DNA of 64,000 bases from Pseudorasbora parva (Eukaryota > Chordata > Actinopteri > Cypriniformes > Gobionidae): contig NC_090184.1 of assembly GCF_024679245.1 (NCBI RefSeq), positions 2,738,547 to 2,802,546 on the forward strand, read 5' to 3'. The notes under the pieces are model-generated. The model did not search any database, was not told the origin of the DNA, and saw nothing but the letters and a program-made list of their open reading frames with translations. The translations under genes and the position numbers were made by a program. Positions 37,601-49,600 of the stretch are shown here, one piece after another (the stretch's first letter is position 1; each line of letters starts with the position of its first letter).

Positions 37601-40600
37601 GGAAAGTGATTCGCTCTGTGAGGAAAGTGATTCGCTCAGTGAGGAAAGTGATTCGCCCGCCGCGTGAGGAAAGTGAGTCGCTCTGTGAGGAAAGTGATTC
37701 GCTCTGTGAGGAAAGTGATTCGCCTGCCGCGTGAGGAAAGTGAGTCGCTCTGTGAGGAAAGTGATTCGCCCGTCGCGTGAGGAAAGTGCTAATACAGATC
37801 GACCGCCGGCCTATCAGTGGGTAAGTCAGTAGCTACTGGTTATATCACCTGTTTAGCATCCTACAAGCCAGCGCTTTGATGGGCGTAGGCTGTTGCTTTC
37901 GCTCTCTCCCTCGCTCTCTCTCACGCGCTTCCGGTAGAATTGTCCGTAAGGCCCATACAAGGAAATTCCGCCCCCATTAACGTCAAAGGGGACGCATGAT
38001 CTCAAAAAACTTGCCGAAACTTATGACTAACCGGAAGTAGTATTTTTGACAAAGAAATACTCCCATCAAACACTTTGTCTATGTTTAGTATGGGATTCCA
38101 AGTCTTTAACAGTGTAAAAAGATCAGTATGCATGAAACAGCATTTCACCCCCCCTTTAAATTCATAAAGATCCACATTAAAGCTCCACTGTGTGATATTT
38201 TCCCCCATCTAGCGGTGTAAAGGTATATGACCATCCAGTGAATAATAGTTTCTGCTCCTCTCAATTTCGATTTCGTTTCAACTCCTACGGTGGCCGATTT
38301 AGTCATGGCTTCCAGTTCGACCTCTTCGGTGAGTGTTGCTTCAAGTGATGAGGTTACTTTTGAAAACTATTATAATTTGCAGTTATTTAATTAAATATGT
38401 ATTTAAAAAAATATGTTATAAGGTAAACAATACTTTTTCATCATTGACGCGAGGAAAACTATCCTAGACGTCGTTCTAGTGTTATGCTCAGCACACCATG
38501 ATATAATTAGCCAAGCAACAATAAAACTTCCAATATACACAAATAGGCTGAACTAATATTACCTGTCGAGAAGAAAGCAGGCAACGTCGGCGTCCTTTTT
38601 AAAATCGTTGCTCCTCATGAGCTCTTTCCAATTATTGATTGCATCTGAAGTGATCAATCACATTAAGGATGTTAAATCAGACAATGCACCAGCAATTTAG
38701 TAATATCACAGCAGATGTGGCTGGTCTTTAGATAAAATCCTTGAGAAAGAGTCCTTGTAGTCTGAGACCGAGACAAGACCAAAACCTTCAAAAAATGGTT
38801 TTAAGACCGGTCTCGAGGACTACAACACTAACTGTAACTGACCTTCTTGGCTAAATCCTCTTCAAACTTGCCATGTAAGACAGTGACTGAGTTTCCAGCT
38901 TATGCTCATGCACCTTGTGCCAAAGCTGGGAATGCAGCAAATTATTGAATTGTGCTCCCGTTTTGCAACACGTGAGCTTGGATTCACATACATAAGCAGC
39001 CAGCAGCATATCCAGCAGCCATATCACCCTGTAGCCCAAGACTGGTTTCCCACTGAAGCTAAGCAGGGCTGAGCCTGGTCAGTACCTGGATGGGAGACCA
39101 ACTGGGAAAACCAGGAGCTGCTGGTAGAGGTGTTAGTGAGGCCAGCAGCGGGTGCTCACCTCGTGGTCTGTGTGGGACCTAACACCCCAGTATAGTGATG
39201 GGAACTCTATACTGACAAAGAGCACCGTCTTTCAGATGAGGCGTTAAACTGAGGTCCCGACTCTCTGTGGTCGTTAAAAATCCCAGGATGTCCTTCGGAA
39301 AAAGAGTAGGGGTGTAACCCCGGCATCCTGGCCAAATTTGCCCTTTGGCCTCTGTCCATAATGGGCTCCTAATCATCCCCCTATTCTGATTGGCTTCATC
39401 ACTCGGTCTCCTCTCCACCAATCAGCTGGTGTGTGGTGAGCGTTCTGGCGCAATATGGCTGCCGTCGCATCATCCAGGTGGTGCTGCACATTGGTGGTGG
39501 TTGAGGAGATTCCCCCTTCTATGTAAAGCGCTTTGAGTGCCTAGAAAAGCGCTATATAAATCGAACGCATTATTAAATCGAACGCATTATAAGCTACGTT
39601 TTAACAGTCTGATAAATTCAGATAATGTGTTAAATCTTTAATAGAACTGTCTATGTAATCAAATAGTTTCACATTTCTACTTTTTTTCATTTCCAGCTAA
39701 CCTCCTTTGACAGAACCAGCATGGATGCAGCGCAAATAAGATGTATGTGAACAAAATATCAAAAATGTGCAGTGTACCATTTAAGTGATGAGTGGAAATG
39801 TGACTGCTATGTTTCTTTGTGTTTTCAGCACTTGAGAAATCGGTGGTTTCGTGGGTGAACGACCAGGATGTGCCATTTTGCCCTGATTGTGGGGGCAAAT
39901 TCAACATCCGCAACCGCCGCCACCATTGCCGGCTCTGTGGGTCCATTATGTGCAGAAAGTGCACAGAGTTTTTGCCTCTTACACTGGCATGTGAGTTACA
40001 CACGTTTAGATGTGTTAGATTGACCTCATTTAGGGGTCACACTCAAATGTGATTCTTTTTTTTCCCCCCATTCAATTCTATGTAATATACACTACCGGTC
40101 AAAAGTTTGGAAACTTTACTATTTTCAATGTTTTTGAAAGAAGACTCTTCTGCTCATCAAGCCTGCATTTATATGACCCAAAATAAAGTAAAAACAGTCA
40201 TATTGTGAAATATTTTTGCAATTTAAAATAACTTTTTTCTATTTGAATATATTTTAAAATGTATTAATTTCTGTAATTCAAAGCTAAATTTTCGGCATCA
40301 TTACTCCAGTCTTCACATTGTCCTTTAGAAATCATTCTTATATGCCAATTTGATGCTCAAGAAACATTTATTATTATCAGTGTTGAAAACAGTTGTGTAG
40401 TTTTTTTTCAGGATTATTTAAAGGGATAGTTCACCCAAAAATGAGCCTGTGATGTTGATCTGCTGACCCCCCCAGGCGTCTGAGATGTAGGTGTTTGTTT
40501 CTTCAGGAGAACACAAATGAAGATTTTTAACTCAACCGCTCGTATAATGCGTGTCAATGGGGTGTATTTCTATGAGAGGAAGTTGCAGTCTGTCAGTCCA

Positions 40601-43600
40601 TGCATGTGGATGGTAGCAAAATCCATGAGAGTAAAAAAAAAACATGCACAGACAAACCCATATTAAACCCTGTGGCTCGTGGCGACACGTTGATGTCTTA
40701 AGACACGAAACGATCGGAAAACTATTTGGGTTATTTTTTACCTCATATCAGACGAATCTCATCTAGTATTCTCAGCACCATAACTTCTGTCGAGTAAGGT
40801 CAAAATCCCGGCGCGATCATAGATATATTTACATAGATTCCTCATTCGACCGAGCAGGCACTAATGAGGAATTAGTAATAGAACAAATCTTCATTTGTGT
40901 TCTCCTGAAGAAACAAACACACCTACATCTTGGATGCCCTGGGGGTCAGCAGATAAACATCACAGGCTCATTTGTATACATTTTTTTTACCTCTAATACG
41001 CCACTATGTTCAACAACCGTCAGCACGCGATCACTTCCGGTGAGTGAGGTCTGTACACGATCTGGCATAGATACACACGTGAGAGATCACTTCCGGACCG
41101 CTTGTGTAAACTACGCCAGGTCATGTACAGATCTTTGTTAGGTCACTTTGTTAAAAGAGCAGTTTTGAAACGTAAAGTAGGATCGAGTTGGCCGAGTTGC
41201 CATCTTGGCAGCGCGTCACTCCCGGATAACAGAAAATGGGCAAAGAGGCGGGACGTGGGCGGAGCTGAGGTGACATCATGACTAACAGACAGCAGACAAA
41301 CGGCAATCCACCTGACACTCAGAGGCCACGCCCTTAATTATGCAGAACTTTAAGGCTTTATATAACGTAAACGAATGAGTTATAAAAAAATGTACCCCCC
41401 TCACAGTCGTCACGAAGGGCCGTATAGAAATTAGCCGTATAGACCAAAACCACAATTTGTCCCAGGCTGTGAACATGTTTTATTCTGCTGTAAAAGTTGG
41501 GCATTTTAACAAGATTCTGCTCCCTTCTGGAGTCTGTCCCTAGTGGCCAGTCGATGAATTGCAGTTTAAGTCACTTCCGTATTGGCTTCAACAGAAACTG
41601 GAGGAGGAGCCGCTTGCTCGGGATGTGATATTTTTCTTGTGATTCAGTGGGATTTAGTACCTTAAACTACCGGTAGGTCATCCTGAGCAGGTAGGTCAGA
41701 TTTTCAGAACGGACTGTAATGTGCTTTCAGATAAATTAACCAGTGGAGCCAGGGAGGCTCTGTGGGCTCCTGGCCAGGGTGGCTCTCCAGGGAGCTCAGG
41801 CCCGGTGATGCAGCAGACCCTTCGCCGCGGCTCCATTAGCAGCATCTCGTCGGTCACATCCGTGCTGGAGGAGAAAGATGAGGACCGCGTGCGCTGTTGC
41901 CATCACTGCATGGACGCACTGCTCCGGCATCAGCGCAAACTGGAGGAAAAAGACCACATGCCTGATATCGTCAAACTCTATGAGGTACAAACTTTTTTTT
42001 TTGTGTTGAACATTGTGTTTAATGTCATCTACTTAAAGCCACAATATGGGATTTTTTGCAGCTATTGGTCGCTTATTCAAAGCGAAGGCATGTCTTGATG
42101 ATGCCATGATTACACAGCGGTTTTAATCTGTCACAGACGAGCGCTTCCGCTTCTTCCGCTCGTGTGTGTGTGTGTGTGTAACGCAGCGCTGTTTTATCAT
42201 ATCACACACATCTGAGTGTGTTAAATTGATGTTATCTTGGTGCGTTGGCTCGGCGCTACTACGAGACACTTGTTCGCAATGCAGTGAATTAAATTAAATT
42301 ACATACATTTTGTGTAACCAAATAATTAGTCCAGGCAAAGTAACTCATTTTGGACTTGTAACACAAAAAGTTACTTTTCATGTTTACTTTTACTATGTAA
42401 AGTTTTATTGTGGTAGGAGTAAAGGAAAAAATATTTGGGTGTATTTTGGGCATATTCAATTAGTGTATAGCTCATTTGCATATTAAAAATAATTTTCAAA
42501 GACACTTGTAATAAAAATAAATAAATAATTGTGTAAAGTACAGAAAGTGTAAAGTTCCATTTTGATAGAAGTAAAGGGAAAAAATAGCCCCATTGGGGTG
42601 TATTGTTGTCTGGCCTTATTGGCACACATCTCGGATTGATGAGAATTTAACATATTTCGGACACCTCATGGACATTATCTAAGCGGCAGAAAATTATTTT
42701 ACAATGCTATGCTGGTTCTAATAGAAAGGTGTCAGAATACACAGAGCATCTCAGTTTGCTGCGTATGGGGCGGCATAGCCGCTGACCAGTCAGGGTGACC
42801 ATGCTGACCCCTGACCCCGCCGAAAGCACCAACAGTGGCACGTGAGCATCAGAACTGGACCACGGAGCAATGGAAGAAGGTGGCCTGGTCTGAGGAATCA
42901 CGTGTTCTTTTACATCACGTGGATGGCCGGGTGTGTGTGTGTGGCTTACCTGGGGAACACATGGCCCCAGGATGCACTATGGGAAGAAGGCGAGCCGGCG
43001 GAGGCAGTGTGATGCTTTGGCCAATGTTCTGCTGGGAAACCTTGGGTCCTCCATCCATGTGGATGTTACTTTGACACACTCCACCTACCTAAGCATTGCT
43101 GAGACCATGTTCAGCCTTTCATGGAAACGGTATTCTGGTGGCTGTGGCTCTTCTAGCAGGATAATGCTCCTGACACAAAGCACAAATGCTTCAGGAATGG
43201 TTTGAGGAGCACAACAACCAGTTTGAGGCGTCGACTCGGCCTCCAGATTCCCCAGATCTCAATCCAATCGAGCATCTGTGGGATGTGCTGAAGAAACAAG
43301 TCTGATCCATGGAGGCCCCACCTCACAACTTACAGGACTTAAAGGATCTGATGCTAACATCTGGGTACCAGATACCACAGCACACCTTCAGGGGTCTAGT
43401 GGAGTCCATGCCTCGACGGGTCAGGGCTGTTTCGGCATCAAAAGGAGGACCAACACAATATTGGAAATGTAATGTTAGGCCTGATCGGTGTATCTAATCG
43501 TCCACATGGGTGCCTGGACCCTGATGATTGCTGCATGCAGCTATATGTGTGCTTTTGATTGTATCTCCTAATGTACATAGACTTTACCACGGTATTATAT

Positions 43601-46600
43601 GTGTTTGCTGTGCAGAGGTTAAGGACGTGCATGGAGAAAGTTGAAGCTAAGGCTCCAGAGTACACACGCATGGCCGAGTCGCTCAAGTAAGTCCTCAACT
43701 TCAGCCATAAGCAAAGCACTACTAATGTGCATTTCTTCACTTATTTACTGATCTTATGATCTTACAGAGAATGGATATATACAATGTGTGTGTGTAATTT
43801 ATTTTCTTTTCTTCTAGTGCCGGGGAGACGACCTATAGTCTCGAGAATGCTGCCGGACTGAGGATGGAGATACAGAAATACTACGAGCTCATTGATGTCC
43901 TGAGGTAGACTGAAGACACTTACTGTATGATGTGATGGATGTGTCTAAAACAGGATTCTCAGCATGCGTTTCTGTGGGTTTCTATTGGCATTAGTAAGAA
44001 GATACTCACACTCGGGATAAAAGATGAGGTCCAGCCTCACCCGAAAGCCCTGCAGCTGCAGAGGATGGTGCGCTACACCGCTACACTTTTCATACAGGTG
44101 ATGTAACTTCTAAAAGGTGTATGTTTACATATTTCCCAAAAGACAAAATAATAAGAGGTTGCACTGTTTAAATGTTTAATGTAGTTGCTTGCCTTCTTGA
44201 GCATCTGTGAATGTTTACACTTTTTAGTCCCTTAATAGTCCCTTAATTTTCCTCAGTGTCAAATTCTGTGCCTCAGCATCACTGTGCAGAAATAGCTTGG
44301 CTATGGCATTACTGTGAAAAATTTACCTACAGGTCCTTCTAAAAAAATTAGCATATTGTGATAAAGTGATAAACTGAAATATTTCAGGTCTTTTATTGTT
44401 TTAATACTGATGATTTTGGCATACAGCTCATGAAAACCCTCAAAAAATTAGCATATGAAGTCATGAAAAGGTTCTCTAAACGAGCTATTAACCTAATCAT
44501 CTGAATCAACCAATTAACTCTAAACACCTGCAAAAGATTTCTGAGGCTTTTAAAAACTCCCAGCCTGGTTCATTACTCAAAACCGCAATCATGGGTAAGA
44601 CTGCTGACCTGACTGCTGTCCAGAAGGCCATCATTGACACCCTCAAGTGAGAGGGGAAGACACAGAAAGACATTTCTGAACGAATAGGCTGTTCCCAGAG
44701 TGCTGTATCAAGGCATCTCAGTGGGAAGTCTGTGGGAAGGAAAAAGTGTGGCAAAAAACGCTGCACAACGAGAAGAGGTGAGCAGACCCTGAGGAAGATT
44801 GTGGAGAAGGACCGACTCCAGACCTTGGGGGACCTGCGGAAGCAGTGGACTGAGTCTGGAGGAGAAACATCCAGAGCCGCCGTGCACAGGCGTGAGCAGG
44901 AAATGGGCTACAGGTCCCGCATTCCCCAGGTCAAGACACTTTTGGGCTACAGAGAAGCAGCACTGGACGGTTGCTCAGTGGTCCAAAGTACTTTTTTTGG
45001 ATGAAAGCAAATTTTGCATGTCATTCGGAAATCAAGGCACCAGAGTCTGGAGGAAGACTGGGGAGAAGGAAATGCCCAAATGCCTGAAGTCCAGTGTCAA
45101 GTACCCCACAGTCAGTGATGGTCTGGGGTGCCATGTCAGCTGCTGGTGTTGGTCCACTGTGTTTTATCAAGGGCAGGGTCAGTGCAGCTCGCTATCAGGA
45201 GATTTTGGAGCACTTCATGCTTCCATCTGCTGAAAAGCTTTATGGAGATGAAGATTTGGTTTTTCAGCACGACCTGGCACCTGCTCACAGTGCCCAAACC
45301 ACTGGTAAATGGTTTACTGACCATGGTATTACTGTGCTCAACTCTCCTGACCTGAACCCCATAGAGAATCTGTGGGATATTGTGAAGAGAAAGTTGAGAG
45401 ACGCAAGACCCAACACTCTGGATGAGCTTAAGGCCGCTATCGAAGCATCCTGGGCCTCCAGAACACCTCAGCAGTGCCACAGGCTGATCGCCTCCATGCC
45501 ACGCCGCACTGAAGCAGTCATTTCTGCTAAAGGATTCCCCACCAAGTATTGAGTGCATAACTGAACATAATTATTTGAAGGTTGACTTTTTTTGTATTAA
45601 AAACACTTTTCTTTTATTGGTCGGATGAAATATGCTAATTTTTTTTAGGGTTTTCATGAGCTGTGTGCCAAAATCATCAGTATTAAAACAATAAAAGACC
45701 TGAAATATTTCAGTCTGTGTGCAATGAATCTAAAATATATGAAAGTTTAATTTGTATCATTACATTATGGAAAAGAATGAACTTTATCACAATATGCTAA
45801 TTTTTTGAGAAGGACCTGTATATATATTTTTTAAATGTTAAACATGTTGCAGGTTTACAAACGTATGGGTGAACTGTAGACAAAGGTAAAAGCTCACATT
45901 CAACACTTTCTTTCATCCCATAGGAGAAACTGCTGGGTCTGACGTCCCTCCCCACCAAGGAGAAACATGAGGAGCTTAAAGAGAAGAGACGAGAGGAGCT
46001 GGAGAAAAGGGCTCAGCAGGAGAGACAGGTGAGAGAACTTATCCTGTTTCTGATAAGGAAAAACTGATCAGCGTACTGCATTTTTTAATTATGCGGAATG
46101 AAACTGAAGTTGCGCTTGTCTTTTCTTCTCTATTGTGCCGTATATCTGAGTGAAATGCTTCTCAAACAAGAACAAATGTAGGGCGGGGCTTGATTTTGTC
46201 TGTAGGGAATTGATTGGATGGTTGTGGTTTGCTGCGGTTAGGCTGTGTGTCCACCAAAGTGTTTTTTCACGCAGCTGGCTGGCGTTTTCAATTGTTTTCA
46301 ATGGAAGCGCCGCATTTTTAGAACGCCTGGAGCGCAACGAGGCGCTGAGCGAGTATTTCAAGCTCAACCGCTGAGCGCTCTGCGTTTTTTTTTTTTACTT
46401 GTCGCCGAGAGTTGAAGAATGTTTAACTTTGAGTAAAACGCAGCGCTCATCATTGTCACTCTTCACCCAGCCGTCCAATCACAGTGGAGGAGAGGCGGGA
46501 CAAATACTCCATAGACCAACCGCCACATTCTGTCATCAGATGACAACAAGCAATAATAACGGAACAAGATGATTTAAAACAAGAGCCAGAGCAAATACTT

Positions 46601-49600
46601 TACATTTTATCTGCAGTTTTATATAGAATCAATACAGAAACAATCTACCTGTGAAACTACCTAGTAACACTCCCACGGATTTTCCGTATCATAGCAAGCA
46701 AAGAGTCTCAACTGAAGAAAAAAAACGCTGCCTGCCAAAACACTCAAGCGCTCACAGCGAGGCGATTTCAGGTGGCTAAAAACGCTTTGGTGGACACACG
46801 GCCTTAGGGTTTATATTTAAACAGTACGGGTGTAATGCACTCATGTTACGATTTGGTTTAATAGACAATACTTTGAGCAAAGTCAAAATAAGTTCAAATG
46901 TTTTTGTTTTTACTTTTTTATAAATACTTCAAACACATGGTAAACAGTTAACTGATAGATGCTACATATTACATCAGGAATGCACTTGGCCTTTCTCCCC
47001 CCAGAGCGCAGGACAATGGTGACACTAGAAGAGAAATATTTATGATTTTAAAAATACAGAATTATGCAAGACACGTATACTTGCACTGTCCTTGACAACA
47101 TAAACTTAAAAAGTTTTAAATATTGTACTTTATAACATAAAGCACTTATTCTTTTATTAATAAACATGGAAGCTCAAATGTGTGACCTTCTGGGTTTATT
47201 ATTTTTGATGCACTGTAACCGTATCTGGTGCTAAATAAATCTGTCCAAACTTTCATTTTGGGTGAAGTGTATCGCTACACCCCTAACAGAGTAAGTCTAA
47301 AAAAAATGTAATGTCTACAACCGTCCACGTATTTCTCTTCTTTGGACAGATTTAGCTTCCAATTCCAATGAACTAATGAATTAATCGCAAAATGCATTTA
47401 TTCTAACCTCAAACAAAGCTCTTGGTGAATTTGATTAATCGAATTAGTGAATTTATATTAACAATCAGTGAATCAATAATGAGTCTGATTAATCTGTAGT
47501 CTACATATTAATTTCAAACAAATAAGTTATATTTTTATTCTTGTACAATAACAGCTGGATTAAAAGCTGGTCAGAAAGTAAGCAGTTAAGTATTTTGCAG
47601 ATCATATATTCCTCATATACTTTTGCATGTGCTTTGTTGAAAATAGTGCCGTTTTACTTAAAATACCTTAATCGATAATTTATGTTCATCGCATATTCAT
47701 ATATCTAAAAAGGTTTTATTTTTCTCCTTCTCACTAACACTTGGATGTAGAGGTCTACACGGGTCCAAAAATCCGTACCCGAACCCGAAGAGACCAGTAA
47801 TGTGTTACACAGAACCGACCCGGACCCGTCTATTATTTGATAGCTGGAACGAACCCTGGTGGGGGAAGACGCAGACCCGACCGGACCCTAATGTCTCATA
47901 TTCCACAATAAACTGCTCTTAAAGGGTTAGTTCACCCAAAAATGAAATGTCTGTCATTAACTCCTCCCCCTAATGTCGCTCCACACCCGTAAGACCTCCG
48001 TTCATCTTCACACACAGTTTAAGATATTTTATATTTAGTCTGAGAGCGTATGCAAGTGTATGCACACTATACTGTCCATGTCCAGAAAGGGAATAAAAAC
48101 ATCATCACAGTAGTCCATATGAGACATCAGTGGGTTAATTAGAGTCTCTTGAAGCATCCAAAATACATTTGGGTCCAAAAATAACAAAAACTACGACTTT
48201 ATTCAGCATTGGCTTCTCTTCCGCGATTGTTTTCAATCCTCAAATAAAGATTCAAACGGTTATGAATCAGCAGATTGATTCATGATTCGGATCGCCAATG
48301 TCACGTGATTTCAGCAGTTTGACACACGATCCGAATCATGACAGTATAGTGTGCATACACTTGCATACGCTCTCGGACTAAATATAAAATATCTTAAACT
48401 GTGTGTGAAGATGAATGGAGGTCTTACGGGTGTGGAGCGACATTAGGGAGAGGAGTTAATGACAGACATTTCATTTTTGGTTGAACTAACCCTTTAACAA
48501 GTCAATAAACAAGTTGCAAAAAAATATAACTTTTTGTCTCACCCTTCCCAGCCGTCGTCTCCCTTCCTTGTAACGTTACCTGGTTGTGATGTATTACATT
48601 CCTTGCTAAGAAAAAAGTTATATCCATGTTATTCCTCTCTTGTTGTTCCAAGCATGCTAAATTCACTTATGATTTCAGCTTTAAAAGTCCACTTTATGTC
48701 ACGGTGACGGATGACAAATGCAAATTTACAGATTTGCATTTCGACTCGAGCTAACTCGCATAATAACTTCGACTGTTTGCCCTTTTGAACTAATAACTAT
48801 TACTCGTTCAGCGCCATGGCCCCTGACGTTAGCATTATGTTGCTATAATCTCTGTGAGCCGAGTCTGACTACCAAAACTTTAAGATTAAACAAGACGGTT
48901 CATTCATATTCATATTAAGTCATTACAGTCACTGTGGAAGTTCGGGTTGCCAAAGAAACACGACACGCTTGAGACTGCACTCGCACGTTAGCTGGAGCAA
49001 CCTGAAATATGAGCTTTTTTATGCAATTTGAGCGCCATAGAAAACATTTATGTGACAGGTCACTGAGATTTTTTTGCTGATTTGAAATATATTGTTTAAA
49101 TATGAGTATATTATTACTGTGCGCTTGCATTAAATCTGCCCGCTTTCTAAACGGCTGAGAGAGCGCGAGTAAGAGATCGATTGTGTTTTTAAATTTTTTT
49201 CTTAACCTTATTTCCTGGCTCACGCTTTTCTCATCCTAATTTTACAATTTGCAAGTTACACAAAACACACACGCTGTGGTGACTGATCTGATCACGGCCA
49301 GGGTATCTCAGAGTCTCCTCGACTCTGTATTACAAACAATGTTGAACAGACTCGGGACCCGAAGCAATAGATTGGGACCCGACCCAGACCTGGCTGATCA
49401 TTTAAAATATTGACCCAAGACCGTATGAGTCGGGTCCCAGGTCCACGGGTCCCGGGTGTGCCGTAAAGACCTCAACTCGGATGTTTAAACTGAATAAAAT
49501 GCCAACAATAAACCAAATACAATGAGATCTGTTTCCCTGTCTGTTCATGTGATGTTTGGCATAAAGCGTATTGTAACTCTGTTCTTGTCTTGCACAATCT

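Larger units (their letters stand above)
35818..38828. mobile_element. DNA transposon with ~65-bp inverted ends carrying other MITEs
   Basis: The left end GTGTTGTAGTACTCGAGACC and the right end (reverse complement GTGTTGTAGTCCTCGAGACC) match over about 65 bp, including AAGACC and TTGGTCTTGTCTCGG. The two TTAA-flanked elements at 36352-36952 and 37118-38155 are inserted inside. A clear target duplication was not found. No transposase frame. Confidence 0.75.

Noticed and set aside
37379..37667. Open frames with KVIRSVR or CEESDSL repeats
   Set aside because: Produced by the 21-bp tandem repeat inside a MITE; no start context or homologous protein.
39030..39105. A 5S rRNA gene
   Set aside because: Only part of 5S is present and it continues into a SINE body and tail, so it is a SINE head.
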